Shown piece by piece: positions 39,722 through 50,075 of a DNA stretch of 64,000 nucleotides. The notes beneath the pieces were generated by a model. That model had not been told where the DNA came from and searched no databases. It saw nothing but the letters and a program-made list of their open reading frames with translations. The DNA comes from Acinetobacter sp. C26M (GTDB lineage Bacteria; Pseudomonadota; Gammaproteobacteria; Pseudomonadales; Moraxellaceae): NCBI RefSeq assembly GCF_023702675.1, contig NZ_CP098478.1:2480001-2544000 (forward strand). The letters are read 5' to 3'. The position numbers and the translations under genes were made by a program. The number at the start of each line of letters is the position of its first letter. Positions within the stretch are counted from its first letter, which is position 1.

Positions 39722-39894
39722 AACAAAATCTCCTCACCATTAAATAAAACATAATTTCACAAGCATATTATATTATTTTTCTACAAATTATTTCCCAAAT
39801 TACCAACCTAAAACTCCTTACCAATAAAAATTAAAATAAATATAACTTAATCAAGTCATAAATAATGCAGATTCAATTTCTCAGTCTCATCGAC

Positions 39895-40190
39895 TTACCA
39901 CCATACTGCTTTCTCTTTAACCATCATTTCTTCATCCACAGCACAGCTTTCTCCCCCTTCAGGAGAAGCATTATGTTCAGTGCTTAATTCATCACACTGA
40001 TTTGGGCAACTATATGTTGCCATACTAACGTCACCTGCTACATATTTCACACTGCATTGCTGATCACCTTTAGATTTTCCCAGTATCCCAAACCAAGCTC
40101 AGTTACTTGATCAACCTCAGCATACGCAGCAGTGCGAATAAATAATAGGAATAAGCTGATTGCTATTAGCCTTTTTAATCCTGACCTCAC
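39895..40190 (-). pseudogene. Frameshifted gene for a small exported cysteine-containing protein
   Basis: From a GTG at 40190 one frame encodes a signal-peptide-like start (KRLIAISLFLLFIRTAAYA) and then TELGLGYW before a stop; the neighbouring frame continues with KGDQQCSVKYVAGDV and TYSCPNQCDEL to a TAA at 39895. A single frameshift near the GGTTTGGGATACTGGG stretch joins them. It lies just after the DUF192 and TadC remnants on the same strand, so it may be a decayed small gene of that locus. Confidence 0.4.
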
Positions 40191-40291
40191 ATCAAATTGA
40201 ACTGAATATCTATTTTTAAACTAGTGTTATCTAGTTTTATTACACTTTCACAATACAAAAAAATATAAAATATTTTATTTTAATCAGTTTA

Positions 40292-40636
40292 TTAAAATCT
40301 GAATAATGACCTATTTCCATCAAGATCAAACTGACCTAAAGTTCCACCTAAAAATTCAACCACAGAACAAGCTTTTGCTGAGGCTGAAACCACTTTAAAC
40401 GGTTTAACATCATAGTAAATATCAGTAATATAACCAAAGGCATCTATAAATATAATATCAATACTATAACGCATACCAATTGTATGAATTGATCGACAAG
40501 GTGTTATTAATAAACATTGTCTAGACATCAATTTTTTTCTAAATAAAAGACCACCAGCTCTAGCAAGAAAACTTTTAGCAACTAGAATTTCAAATTTTTC
40601 ACTGCTCTGATTTAAATACATATTAGCCAAACGCAT
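40292..40636 (-). CDS. DUF192-domain protein linked to a Tad remnant
   Basis: A 114-residue protein of the DUF192 family (typical LITPCRSIHTIGMRYSIDIIF, then VKPFKVVSASAKACSVVEFLGGT). Function unknown. Its start overlaps the end of the TadC-like gene by 14 bases. DUF192 genes are found near Tad pilus genes, so this is probably part of what remains of such a locus. Confidence 0.7.
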   Translation of the reverse strand: MRLANMYLNQSSEKFEILVAKSFLARAGGLLFRKKLMSRQCLLITPCRSIHTIGMRYSIDIIFIDAFGYITDIYYDVKPFKVVSASAKACSVVEFLGGTLGQFDLDGNRSLFRF

Positions 40637-41360
40637 CCTTCATCATGATATAAAGTGGGAAACCAATAACAATAAATGTACATGGGAAAATAAAAGCGAC
40701 TAACGGAAAAAGCATTTTTACAGGAGCTTCTAATGCCAATTTCTCGGCACGTAGGAAACGTTCAATTCGCCTCTGCTCTGCTTGACTGCGTAGGATTGGT
40801 CCAAGATTCATCCCCATATTTTCGGCTTGAATAATAGCCGATACCAAGTTTTGTATAGAGGGTTGATCTACACGCTGTGTCATATTTCGTAGAGCATCAT
40901 TTTTTGGAATACCCTTACGTATATCAGCAAGTACTCTTGAAAATTCATTACGTGTTGGACTTTTAACTGCCTTAGTAACAGCTTGATCCAAAGCATTAAC
41001 GAGAGTAAGCCCAGCTTCTACACATAAAACAATAAGATCTAAAAAAAATGGTATTTCTTTAAGAATAAGATTTTCTCTTTTTTTCTTTTGGCTTTTTAAC
41101 CAAAGTACAGGATAAATCAATCCATAAAGTCCAAATGCAGCACTATATATGAGTTCTACACCAGAAAAATATAATATAACTAATGAGAGTAGTGTAAATA
41201 CAAAACTAAAAACAATCTGTGAAGCTATAATTTCACTTGGTTTAAAGACATAATCATAACCAGCATAAATAATTTTTTTGCTCAGACTGTCTTCCATTTT
41301 TTTTGATATAAATGGCTTAATATAGAATGAGACGGCTTTTATCCCCCCCCATAGAATATA
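40623..41360 (-). pseudogene. tadC: 5'-truncated TadC (type II secretion F domain) gene
   Basis: The C-terminal about 220 residues are a TadC inner-membrane platform protein of the Tad/Flp pilus: EIPFFLDLIVLCVEAGLTL, IRKGIPKNDALRNM and RRIERFLRAEKLALEAPVKM. The open frame runs on to 41501, but that part is antisense to a coding-like beta-helix fragment on the other strand, so the true 5' end is lost near 41350, beside a run of eight C. The first internal ATG is at 41297. No other Tad pilus gene is in the window, so the protein is unlikely to work. Confidence 0.55.
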
Positions 41361-41729
41361 AAAAAGAAATGGAGGCTTATCCAAATATTCCCAGATCAGT
41401 GGGATGATAAGACAACCATACCAAACGTCCTCTACGTCAAATTCTCCCCAGATACAGTCATTGATGGAAACACCTTTACCCTTACTCATAAAAATGACCA
41501 AGCCTATGCCATCGTTTTAGACCACTCCCCACGAGTACGGATTACCAACAATACATTTAATGGTTTTAAAGTCCCAATTCTGATGGATCAATGGAGTTCA
41601 ATCGTTGATGAAAAAGGTAATGAAATTAAACCTCAACAATTCACTGGTTATGGAAACGTTATCAACCCAAATAAATATGCTGGTGAAGTAACCATGAATC
41701 GAAAAGGTGAAATTATCATGGCAAAATGA
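41355..41729 (+). pseudogene. 3' fragment of a right-handed beta-helix protein gene
   Basis: An open frame of 124 codons without a plausible start, ending in TGA at 41727-41729. It has beta-helix rungs such as VIDGNTFTLTH and VRITNNTFNGFKVPILMDQ, as in pectate-lyase-like or epimerase-like surface enzymes. It begins at a junction with the TadC remnant on the other strand. The sense reading is clearly protein-like, so the overlapping antisense part of the TadC frame is spurious. The stretch 41730-41914 holds no feature other than the permease promoter region. Confidence 0.5.
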
Positions 41730-41914
41730 ATAAGATTTATGTTTGTCTATAACAAAAAAGCTATCTTAAAAACAACGCTTATCGCGATAAGGAAACAGTT
41801 AATGATTAGAGTAAATTCTGTACTTCATAAATCATACCCTAATCCTCTTTCCAAACTAGTCGATCTCCTCGCGATCCATTACAATCACTTCTTTTTTGTT
41901 CAGCGCAGCGTATT

Positions 41915-43273
41915 TTGAGTAATTCCTCTCCCCAATTAAAACGTGGACTAAAAAACCGCCATATCCAATTGATTGCGATGGGTGGTGCTGTGGGTACAGG
42001 TCTGTTTTTAGGCTCAGCTCAGGCAATCCAGTCCGCAGGCCCTTCGATTATTTTAGGCTATGCCATTGTCGGTTTGATCGCATTCCTTATCATGCGACAA
42101 ATGGGTGAAATGATTGTAGAAGAACCTGTCGCGGGTTCGTTCAGCTATTTCTCACAAAAGTATTGGGGAAACTTTGCTGGCTTCTTATCGGGTTGGAATT
42201 ACTGGGTGGTTTATATTTTAGTGGCAATGACTGAGCTGACAGCGATTGCCAAATATATCCACTATTGGTGGCCACATATACCTGCATGGATCTCGACTTT
42301 GTTCTTCTTCATTGTCGTCACCTGCTTAAATCTGGGTAATGTGAAGTTTTATGGTGAATCCGAATTCTGGTTAGCCATTATCAAAGTGGTTGCCGTTATT
42401 TCCATGATTGCCTTCGGTTTGTACCTATTACTGACTGCTGGTACTGATTCAACCGCAAGCTTTACCAATTTATGGCTACACGGCGGATTTTTTCCGCATG
42501 GCTTCTCAGGCTTATTTTATATGTTAGCCTTTTTAATGTTTGCCTTTGGCGGCATTGAATTGATTGGGATGACTGCCGCTGAAGCAGAGAATCCAGAAAA
42601 AAGTATTCCACAAGCCATTAATCAGGTGATTTTCCGAATTTTGGTTTTTTATGTGGCATCACTGGCGATCATCATGTCATTGATTCCTTGGAATCAACTT
42701 GATCTGGGTGGTTTGGACAAAAGCCCTTTCGTCATGATTTTCAGTCAATTGGGTATAAATTGGGCTGCACATTTACTTAATTTTATTATTTTGACCGCTG
42801 CACTCTCTGTTTATAACAGCGGAATGTATGCCAATAGTCGTATGCTGTTTGGACTTGCAGTACAAGGTAATGCACCTAAAATTTTTGCAAAAGTCACAAA
42901 ACAAGGCGTACCTATGCCCGCAGTGATTTTTTCTTCAGTTTTGATTTTTGGCTGTGTATTACTGAACTATTTTGTTCCAGAACAAGCATTAAGCCACCTC
43001 ATGTATATGGCTGTAGCAGCATTGGTTTTAAACTGGGCGATCATTAGTTTTACTCATTTAAAATTTAAACGCGCTGTTCTGCAAGAAGGCAAAACAGTCA
43101 AATTCCCAGCAATGTTTTCACCCTTCAGTAACTATTTGGTTCTCGCATTTATCGTGATGATTTTATATATCATGTGGACACAAGGCTTTAAGGAATCTGT
43201 GATTCTGATTCCTGTCTGGATCATGTTTATGTTCGGACTATTTAAAGTTTTGAAATGGAATAAATCACTTTAA
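41915..43273 (+). CDS. Amino-acid permease (APC family, AroP/PheP-like)
   Basis: A 452-residue, 12-segment inner-membrane permease. RGLKNRHIQLIAMGGAVGTG and LFLGSAQAIQSAGP open the protein as in AroP, PheP and related permeases. The only start in frame is TTG at 41915, without a strong ribosome-binding site; the length matches the family. Substrate probably an aromatic or neutral amino acid. Single gene. Confidence 0.85.
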   Translation: MSNSSPQLKRGLKNRHIQLIAMGGAVGTGLFLGSAQAIQSAGPSIILGYAIVGLIAFLIMRQMGEMIVEEPVAGSFSYFSQKYWGNFAGFLSGWNYWVVYILVAMTELTAIAKYIHYWWPHIPAWISTLFFFIVVTCLNLGNVKFYGESEFWLAIIKVVAVISMIAFGLYLLLTAGTDSTASFTNLWLHGGFFPHGFSGLFYMLAFLMFAFGGIELIGMTAAEAENPEKSIPQAINQVIFRILVFYVASLAIIMSLIPWNQLDLGGLDKSPFVMIFSQLGINWAAHLLNFIILTAALSVYNSGMYANSRMLFGLAVQGNAPKIFAKVTKQGVPMPAVIFSSVLIFGCVLLNYFVPEQALSHLMYMAVAALVLNWAIISFTHLKFKRAVLQEGKTVKFPAMFSPFSNYLVLAFIVMILYIMWTQGFKESVILIPVWIMFMFGLFKVLKWNKSL

Positions 43274-43428
43274 TATCTGAACCACTACACGCATCTACAG
43301 TAATCTGTAAAAATAAACTGTGGATGCGTATCACTCAGCACAAAATAAATAAAAACAATATAGGCCTGATTTGTTATCAGGTTGATCCATTTGCTACTAT
43401 AGCAAGATCACTTTCATCATCTGATCCA

Positions 43429-44688
43429 ATGTCTGAATCTCAACTTTCTCTAAGCGACTACCTCGCAACAGTACAGGAAATCATTCGCCTGACGTTTGAT
43501 GAACCTGTATGGGTGAAAGCTGAGATTCGAAACCTCAATATCAAAGGTGGGCATTACTATCTAGAACTTGCTGAAAAAGAACAAGATACCGATAAAGTGA
43601 TCGCAAGCTGTAAAGCCACAATTTGGAAATTCACTGCGGCTAAAATGGTGCTTAAATTTGAGCGCGAAAGTGGTATTGAACTATCAAAAGATTTAAATGT
43701 ACTGATTAAAATCAGGGCGCGCTTTGACCCTCAATATGGTTTTTCGGTCAATATTGAAGATATAGATTCAAGCTTTACCTTGGGCGATATTGCGAAGCGC
43801 TATCAACAGATTCTTGCTCGATTAAGCAGTGAAGGATTGGTTCAGCTTAATAAACAACTCCCCACACCATTTGATATTGAAAATGTGTTGGTGATTGCAC
43901 CAGAAAATGCAGCAGGTTTAGGTGATTTCAAAAAAGATGCCGATGCCTTACATCAAGCAGGCGTCTGCCATTTTGTTTATCACACCGCGACTTTCCAAGG
44001 TAATACCGCTGCACATAGTATTATGGAGTCTTTAAGCTCAGGTCTACGCCAATGGGCAAAAGATTATACGCGACCACCAGATCTAATTGTGATTATTCGC
44101 GGCGGTGGTGCAGTCAATGATTTAGCTTATTTAAATGATTATGATCTGGCTACCCTGCTATGTAAACGTAAAGTCCCGATTTGGGTCGGTATTGGTCATG
44201 AAAAAGACCGAACTATTTTGGATGAGATTGCACATCGTTCCTTTGATACACCCAGTAAAGTCATTGCAGGAATTCGGAATCTGATTGCAGAACGCTCGCA
44301 AGATGTTATAAGTCATCTTCAAACCATCAAACTATTATCCCAACATCAGATTACGGCCTATCAAAGTCAAAATGATCAGTTGATAAATATCATCAAAACA
44401 CTGGCACAAAATCAAATCATGACCAGTCACATGCATCTTGATACCGTTAAATCAACGCTACAATATTTTGCAAAACAGCAGCTTAAAACGGCCTCGACCC
44501 AAATCGAAGCCTTACTGCGGGAAACATTACTGCAAAATCCAAAGCATGTTTTAGCCAAAGGCTATGCCATTGTGCGTAGTGAAAATAAAGCGATTCGTTC
44601 AGTCCAGCAAGTGGCAGCGACGGTCTCAATCGAAATGCAAGATGGTTATATCCATGCCAATGTAAGTGAGGTTACACATCATGAGTAA
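43429..44688 (+). CDS. xseA: Exodeoxyribonuclease VII large subunit
   Basis: A 419-residue nuclease subunit with an N-terminal OB-fold (about residues 8-105, VWVKAEIRNLNIKGGHYYLEL), the catalytic domain with RGGGAVNDLAYLND and GIGHEKDRTILDEIAHRS, and a C-terminal coiled region for the small subunits. It degrades single-stranded DNA from both ends. The frame opens 35 codons earlier, but the ATG at 43429 (MSESQLSLSDYL) matches the family start. It overlaps xseB. Confidence 0.92.
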   Translation: MSESQLSLSDYLATVQEIIRLTFDEPVWVKAEIRNLNIKGGHYYLELAEKEQDTDKVIASCKATIWKFTAAKMVLKFERESGIELSKDLNVLIKIRARFDPQYGFSVNIEDIDSSFTLGDIAKRYQQILARLSSEGLVQLNKQLPTPFDIENVLVIAPENAAGLGDFKKDADALHQAGVCHFVYHTATFQGNTAAHSIMESLSSGLRQWAKDYTRPPDLIVIIRGGGAVNDLAYLNDYDLATLLCKRKVPIWVGIGHEKDRTILDEIAHRSFDTPSKVIAGIRNLIAERSQDVISHLQTIKLLSQHQITAYQSQNDQLINIIKTLAQNQIMTSHMHLDTVKSTLQYFAKQQLKTASTQIEALLRETLLQNPKHVLAKGYAIVRSENKAIRSVQQVAATVSIEMQDGYIHANVSEVTHHE

Positions 44689-44878
44689 AAAAGAGTTAAG
44701 CTTTCAGGAAGGTTATCAACTGTTAAAAAAGAATGCGGAACTGTTAGAAGCACAAGACGAGCCTGATATTGATAATCTTATGAAGATTGTTGAAGAATCA
44801 ATGAATGCATACAAAGCATGTAAATCACGTGTAGATGCCGTGCAACAAGCATTGAATGAAACCTTTAAAGAGAGTTAA
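44681..44878 (+). CDS. xseB: Exodeoxyribonuclease VII small subunit
   Basis: A 65-residue helical protein with the family look SFQEGYQLLKKNAELLE and the C-terminal KSRVDAVQQAL. Several copies bind the coiled region of XseA. The ATG at 44681 lies inside the last codons of xseA, preceded by GTGAGG, so the two are translationally coupled. Confidence 0.88.
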   Translation: MSKKELSFQEGYQLLKKNAELLEAQDEPDIDNLMKIVEESMNAYKACKSRVDAVQQALNETFKES

Positions 44879-45090
44879 TTTTTAGTATAAAGAAGTCAGT
44901 TTGATCATGAATCGTATAAAACCATGACAAGACCGAAAAACGATGCTGCGCTGACTCAGCCTCTTTATTTTAATTTTTGAACAATCTCATTAACGAACAA
45001 GTGCTGTAGCAACAATACTGACAGCACCTTCATATGTTCTTGATTTATGAAACAGACTTTAAAGGTCTGCCATAGGTTTAAATACCAAAA

Positions 45091-45711
45091 TCACTGCGCT
45101 TTACGTTCTTTATTCACCAAATATTCAACAACTTGAACAACTTTATTGTCTCCACCTTGAACAATATACTTGCCATTTACTACAACTGCTGGAACACCCG
45201 TAAGTTGATATTTTTGCGCCAATTGGTTTGATTCTGCAATTTTTGCTGTGATCGGAAAAGAATCATACGTGCTGTTAAATTTTGCCTCAGAAACGCCATA
45301 TTGCGTAAAAAACTTGGCAAAGGCCTCTTTTTGTAAAACCTTTTCCTTGCCTGAGAAATTGATATGGAATAACGGTAGATGGGTACGTTTACGTACACCT
45401 AAAGCCTCACTCACATAATATGCACGCGCACCTTGTTCCCACATCGGGTTCATTGCCGCTGGCGTACGCAGAAAATAAACATCTTTAGGGATACTTTTCA
45501 ACCAAGTTTGCATATGGGGTTCTAATTTAAAACAATAAGAGCATCCATACCAAAAAAACTCTCTCACTTCGATTGTATTGGCAGGTGCCGATGTTTTTAC
45601 TGGATTTTGAACCACGGTATAATCTTTACCAGCAACAAAATCTGCAGCCATACTATGTGTTGAACATACAGCAAAAATTGCAGCCGCACCGGTTAAAATA
45701 AAAATTTTCAT
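45091..45711 (-). CDS. dsbA: DsbA-like thiol:disulfide oxidoreductase
   Basis: A 206-residue periplasmic enzyme: signal peptide (about residues 1-22, ending SMA), thioredoxin fold with active site C-S-Y-C in FFWYGCSYC, and the cis-proline loop in TGVPAVVV. It introduces disulfides into exported proteins. The start at 45711 gives a clean signal peptide; a longer frame opens at 45735. Single gene. Many bacteria have several DsbA paralogues, so the exact copy is uncertain. Confidence 0.87.
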   Translation of the reverse strand: MKIFILTGAAAIFAVCSTHSMAADFVAGKDYTVVQNPVKTSAPANTIEVREFFWYGCSYCFKLEPHMQTWLKSIPKDVYFLRTPAAMNPMWEQGARAYYVSEALGVRKRTHLPLFHINFSGKEKVLQKEAFAKFFTQYGVSEAKFNSTYDSFPITAKIAESNQLAQKYQLTGVPAVVVNGKYIVQGGDNKVVQVVEYLVNKERKAQ

Positions 45712-45815
45712 TAAATTTATAGCTCTTACAGTCACTTATAATCCAGTTAATATACGCATCAAAACAAATATTTTAATCAGAAATTAACCCGGATTTAATA
45801 ATTACTCATTTAAAA

Positions 45816-45846
45816 AATCCCAAACACTTTTCAAAGTGAATGGGAT
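45816..45846 (-). terminator. Terminator after the EptA-like gene
   Basis: On the minus strand ATCCCA and GGGAT arms around CACTTT/AAAGTG form a nearly symmetric hairpin followed by TTTTTT, 110 bases after the eptA-like stop. Confidence 0.75.
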
Positions 45847-45956
45847 AACGATATAAATATTTCACTGGAGGAATGTATATCGTGAAGCTGATATTTTTAT
45901 CATAAAATCCATATCAAAATAAATACTACATCACAAAAATATACATATTCACCAGT

Positions 45957-47618
45957 TTAATTAACCTTACTCACAATATTCGAACAAGTCGCCAGCATAT
46001 CCGTTTCAACATCAATAACTTTTGTTTTTATATCTAACAAACTCAACATGGTTGGAAATAAATTATCCTGACTCAATTCATTATTATTTTGTTTCGACAA
46101 ACATTTTATCTGCTCAGGATTGGACTGTTTCCAGCGTGCAGAAAACCACATGATCATCGGAATATGCGTCTGCTGTTGAGGTGCTATCAGATAAGGTGCG
46201 CCATGTAAATACATACCACTTTCACCTGTGGACTCCCCATGATCAGACAAATACCATAAGCCAGTTTCATACTGTGTATTCTGTTTTAGCGTTTCAACCA
46301 GTTGGCTCAAGATATAATCGGTATATAACAAAGTATTGTCATAGGTATTTTGCAAAGCTTCACGGCTACATCCTTGAATGGCATTGGTATCACATGTGGG
46401 TCTAAAGACTTTAAATTGGGCTGGTACTCGCTTGTAATAGGCTGGGCCATGACTCCCTAATTGATGTAATACAAGCAAACGAGGTTGTGTATCCCCTTGA
46501 GGAATAGATTGTAGATAGGATTTCAAACTATCAATTAGGATCTCATCAAAACATTCCCCGCCTTTACACCACTTTTTCTGAATCGGTTCTGCAATCTTAT
46601 ACGTCTCAACCCGATCACAAACGCCCTTACAACCAGAATTATTTTCAATCCAAGTGACCTGATAACCAGCACGTTGCGCAATATCAAGCAAGCCCTCTCT
46701 ACGGATGGCTAAGCGCTCATCATAGGATTTACGTGGCATTCCCGAAAACATACATGGAACAGAAACAGCCGTTGCCGTTCCGCACGAACTCACTTTAGAA
46801 AAATTCAATATGTCCTGTTGAGCCATTTCAGGATTGGTGAGTTTGTTGTATCCATTTAAAGAGAAATTTTCCGCTCTGGCTGTTTCACCCACAACAAGTA
46901 CCATTAGCTTGGGTAATGCATTTTCACGCTGTAAAATCCTCGCATCTTCACCATAACTGATCAAAGCTTGATTCTTTTTGGGTGCCTTCTTTTTGTAATA
47001 TGAAATAAAAGAGCTAATCATGTTTTGTGGCGAAATCATTCCTTTTAAACTACGATTTTCACGGAAAATTGCTGCAAAATCGACATAGAAAATAAACAGC
47101 ATAACGATGACAATGGATAAAGAAACAACAGCAGTTAGAATTTTTTTGGTAAATTGAAATATAAATTGCTTAGTTTCAGGTCTAATCTTAACCATCGCAA
47201 CAACAAAAATGGGGAGAATAATCAACCCAAATATCCAGACCAAAAGATACCAAGACCAAAGGTCTCGTGCTTCTGTAAAGTTAGTTTGCATCAAATTTTG
47301 GATTTGATCAGAGGTAATCCACACACCAAGTGAAGTCACGGTATAAGATGAAAATCCACCAATTAAAATAAGACAAATCGCAATGGGTTTTGCTGTCCAA
47401 CGCCAATTAAAAATTTGAAATACAAAATTATATGTAAAAATCACCACCAATATAGAAGCAATTAGAAATAAAAAGCGTTCAAAACCTGAATAAGGGGTTA
47501 GGTCTTGAATTTTCATAAAGAATGAAAAATTTAAAAAAAGACCTAACCAGATTGCCAGTATAAAATTAAACCTTAATAGTGAAATATCTCTTCCAAATAT
47601 TTTTTTAAGCCAAAGCAT
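45957..47618 (-). CDS. eptA: Lipid A phosphoethanolamine transferase (EptA/PmrC type)
   Basis: A 553-residue inner-membrane enzyme with five N-terminal membrane segments (to about residue 190) and a periplasmic sulfatase-like domain. The nucleophile is Thr246 in GETARAENF; SCGTATAVSVPC, HQLGSHGP and SDHGESTGE supply metal and substrate residues. It adds phosphoethanolamine to lipid A, which lowers binding of polymyxins. Unlike the pmrCAB operon of A. baumannii, no response regulator or sensor kinase gene adjoins it. Confidence 0.9.
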   Translation of the reverse strand: MLWLKKIFGRDISLLRFNFILAIWLGLFLNFSFFMKIQDLTPYSGFERFLFLIASILVVIFTYNFVFQIFNWRWTAKPIAICLILIGGFSSYTVTSLGVWITSDQIQNLMQTNFTEARDLWSWYLLVWIFGLIILPIFVVAMVKIRPETKQFIFQFTKKILTAVVSLSIVIVMLFIFYVDFAAIFRENRSLKGMISPQNMISSFISYYKKKAPKKNQALISYGEDARILQRENALPKLMVLVVGETARAENFSLNGYNKLTNPEMAQQDILNFSKVSSCGTATAVSVPCMFSGMPRKSYDERLAIRREGLLDIAQRAGYQVTWIENNSGCKGVCDRVETYKIAEPIQKKWCKGGECFDEILIDSLKSYLQSIPQGDTQPRLLVLHQLGSHGPAYYKRVPAQFKVFRPTCDTNAIQGCSREALQNTYDNTLLYTDYILSQLVETLKQNTQYETGLWYLSDHGESTGESGMYLHGAPYLIAPQQQTHIPMIMWFSARWKQSNPEQIKCLSKQNNNELSQDNLFPTMLSLLDIKTKVIDVETDMLATCSNIVSKVN

Positions 47619-47884
47619 TTTAAAATCCCAAAAATAAGACCCCCACCCTTTAAAAAAACGAATAAGAATTAAAAACTAAAAACACATTAATCTACTTAAA
47701 AAATTATATCTCAAATTCAATCTATTTTTAGAATATGACAAAAATGTAATTTACGCGTCATAATAAGTTTAATTCAAACTTAACTTTTTAGAATGAATAA
47801 AAATTTTTATATCTCAATCAAGTTAACCATGATGAATAAATGTATGCAGAGCTGTATAAAAAGTCTAGACAGCAAAAATTGGCA

Positions 47885-47911
47885 TAAAAAAACCACATCT
47901 GAGGATGTGGT
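47885..47911 (-). terminator. Minus-strand terminator without an obvious gene
   Basis: ACCACATC/GATGTGGT with a four-base loop, followed on the minus strand by seven T. It lies downstream of the kup terminator at 48079, so kup transcription should already have ended. It may end a small RNA. Confidence 0.6.
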
Positions 47912-48070
47912 AAAAGGTGTAGCTATGCTTGTACGGCTTTACTGTTCTTTTAGAGTAGAACGGTTTGCTTAAATGAAACTGAAATGAAAGCATCATTCTT
48001 GGACATTCTCATATTGAATATCATGCTATTCCGTTAGACCAGTTTTAGCCCCCATGATGATTGGAAAACG
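47885..48070 (-). ncRNA. Candidate small RNA between kup and eptA terminators
   Basis: About 165-185 bases on the minus strand are bounded by the kup terminator (48079-48108) and a second strong terminator (47892-47911), with no open frame of note. The segment holds further pairing potential (ACTGTTCT/AGAACGGT at 47940-47965). A free-standing terminator is best explained by a small transcript, but no RNA family was recognised and no promoter could be fixed. The rest of 47619-47884 is AT-rich promoter DNA of eptA. Confidence 0.3.
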
Positions 48071-48078
48071 CAAGCAAG

Positions 48079-48108
48079 AAAAAGCCCTTGTCATCACAAG
48101 GGCTTTTT
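48079..48108. terminator. Terminator of kup
   Basis: A perfect 12-base stem AAAAAGCCCTTG/CAAGGGCTTTTT with a six-base loop, T-tailed on both strands; on the minus strand it lies 52 bases after the kup stop. Confidence 0.9.
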
Positions 48109-48159
48109 CCGTTTGGTTAAATTAATCACAATTAAACTAGAAGCTGAGAATACAATTTT

Positions 48160-50037
48160 TTAGATTTCGATCTGGCTACCCAGTTCCACCACTCGATTGG
48201 TCGGGATTTGATAAAAATCACTGACTGGGCTGGTATTACGTTGCATTGAAATAAATAAATGCTCCCGCCAAGGGGCCATGCCATCCCCCACACTATGCAT
48301 AATACGTTCACGTGAGATAAAGAAGCTAATCTGCATCAAATCATATTCAAACTCAAGTTGCTCATAGGCTTGAGCCAATGCACGAGGTACATTCGGCTCA
48401 TCTTTAAAACCATAGAAAATTTTAATACGATAAAACTGCTGATCTAGAGTTTCAACATGAATGCGTTCTTCTTGCGGGACAAAAGGAACATCTTCAATCA
48501 CCACAGTCACCAAAATATTACGCTCATGTAAAACTTTATTGTGCTTAATATTGTGCAACATGGCATGTGGAACCACATTTGGCGTACCTGTCAGGAATAT
48601 GGCATCTCCTGGTACACGATATACACTATCACCGATACTTTTTAAGAATAAATCAAGTGATAATGTGTCATGTTCAAGCTTAGCGAATGTGAGCTCACGA
48701 CCCCGCTTCCAAGTCATGAGGATAACGATTGCAACAGCACCAATTAATAATGGCACCCAACCACCTGCGAATATTTTTAAAGATGCAGCAGCAACTAAAA
48801 CAGACTCGAGAATGAAAAATGGAATGATGAGTAAAAATACCTTTGGTAAGCTCCATTTCCAAGCATAGTAAATAAAGACAGCAACCAAAATCGTATCGCA
48901 CAGCATGGTTAATGTCACAGCTAGACCATAAGCACTGGCAAGGTTTGAACTGGTTTGAAAAATTAAAATCAGAATTAAAATTGCAATCAGCAACAACCAG
49001 TTTAAAAAAGGTACATAAATCTGACCTTCTTCTGAGTCAGAGGTATGTTTAATACTTAATCGTGGTAAATAGCCCAATTGAATTGCTTGGCGTGCCAAGG
49101 AAAACACCCCAGAAATAACCGCTTGTGAAGCAATCACCGCTGCCATCGTTGCCAAGATAATCATCGGGTATAACGCCCAACTTGGCACCAATAAATAAAA
49201 TGGATTTTCAATCGCTGCTGGATTTCGCAGTAATAAAGCCCCTTGGCCTGCATAGTTTAAAACCAAGCAAGGTAACACCACACTAAACCATCCAAACCGA
49301 ATTGGACGTGGGCCAAAGTGCCCCATGTCTGCATACAGTGCTTCTCCCCCAGTAACCGTTAACACCACGGCACCCATAATAAAGAAAGACTGAACTGGAT
49401 GAGTAAAAATAAACTGTATTGCCCAATGTGGACTCACCATCCCCAGTACAACAGGTGTCTGTATCACACTGGCAATACCTAAAATGCCGAGTGACAAAAA
49501 CCAGACTAAAGTTATTGGTCCAAAAAACTTACCAACAAAGGCTGTACCATGTTTCTGCATCAAAAACAGCGTGATCACAATCACGATCGCAATTGGCACA
49601 ATGAAGGGATCAAGCACATTGGTGGCAATGGATAAGCCTTCAACTGCGGAAAGAACAGATATGGCTGGGGTGATAATGCCATCTCCAAAGAATAAAGATG
49701 CCCCGATAAAACCAATCGCAATGAGATAGATCTTTTTTGTATCTGATAATTTCGCTTTACGTAGGTTCAAGGCCAATAAAGCCATGATCCCACCTTCACC
49801 ATTATTGTCTGCACGCATAACGATCGCGATGTATTTAATACTGATGATCAGCATTAAGCACCAGAAGATAATCGACAAAATGCCTAATACATTTTCAGGT
49901 TGAATTCCTAAACCATGAGCGGCATGGAAGGATTCCTTTAACGCATAGAGAGGACTTGTTCCGATATCTCCAAAGACCACCCCAAGCGCTGCCAACGCTG
50001 TGGCAGGCAATGCTGCTTTTTTTGTAGTATTTTGCAT
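48160..50037 (-). CDS. kup: Kup-type potassium transporter
   Basis: A 625-residue KUP/HAK transporter with 12 membrane segments and a cytoplasmic C-terminal domain. The opening [19 protein letters not shown] and [15 protein letters not shown] are family hallmarks. It takes up potassium with protons. Length equals the family norm. Preceded by a small gene of unknown function and followed by a strong terminator. Confidence 0.95.
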   Translation of the reverse strand: MQNTTKKAALPATALAALGVVFGDIGTSPLYALKESFHAAHGLGIQPENVLGILSIIFWCLMLIISIKYIAIVMRADNNGEGGIMALLALNLRKAKLSDTKKIYLIAIGFIGASLFFGDGIITPAISVLSAVEGLSIATNVLDPFIVPIAIVIVITLFLMQKHGTAFVGKFFGPITLVWFLSLGILGIASVIQTPVVLGMVSPHWAIQFIFTHPVQSFFIMGAVVLTVTGGEALYADMGHFGPRPIRFGWFSVVLPCLVLNYAGQGALLLRNPAAIENPFYLLVPSWALYPMIILATMAAVIASQAVISGVFSLARQAIQLGYLPRLSIKHTSDSEEGQIYVPFLNWLLLIAILILILIFQTSSNLASAYGLAVTLTMLCDTILVAVFIYYAWKWSLPKVFLLIIPFFILESVLVAAASLKIFAGGWVPLLIGAVAIVILMTWKRGRELTFAKLEHDTLSLDLFLKSIGDSVYRVPGDAIFLTGTPNVVPHAMLHNIKHNKVLHERNILVTVVIEDVPFVPQEERIHVETLDQQFYRIKIFYGFKDEPNVPRALAQAYEQLEFEYDLMQISFFISRERIMHSVGDGMAPWREHLFISMQRNTSPVSDFYQIPTNRVVELGSQIEI

Positions 50038-50075
50038 AATGAGCTTTCTTTAACTGTTATAGGGCAAGACTTTGG

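Noticed and set aside
41361..41501. N-terminal extension of the TadC-like frame
   Set aside because: It is antisense to a clearly protein-like beta-helix fragment on the plus strand and has no family-like start, so it is judged spurious.
47912..48078. tRNA or known structural RNA between eptA and kup
   Set aside because: No cloverleaf, CCA end or known RNA motif could be found; it is kept only as a weak small-RNA candidate.
48461..48868. 135-codon frame antisense to kup
   Set aside because: Shadow of a strongly conserved transporter gene, with no protein-like features.
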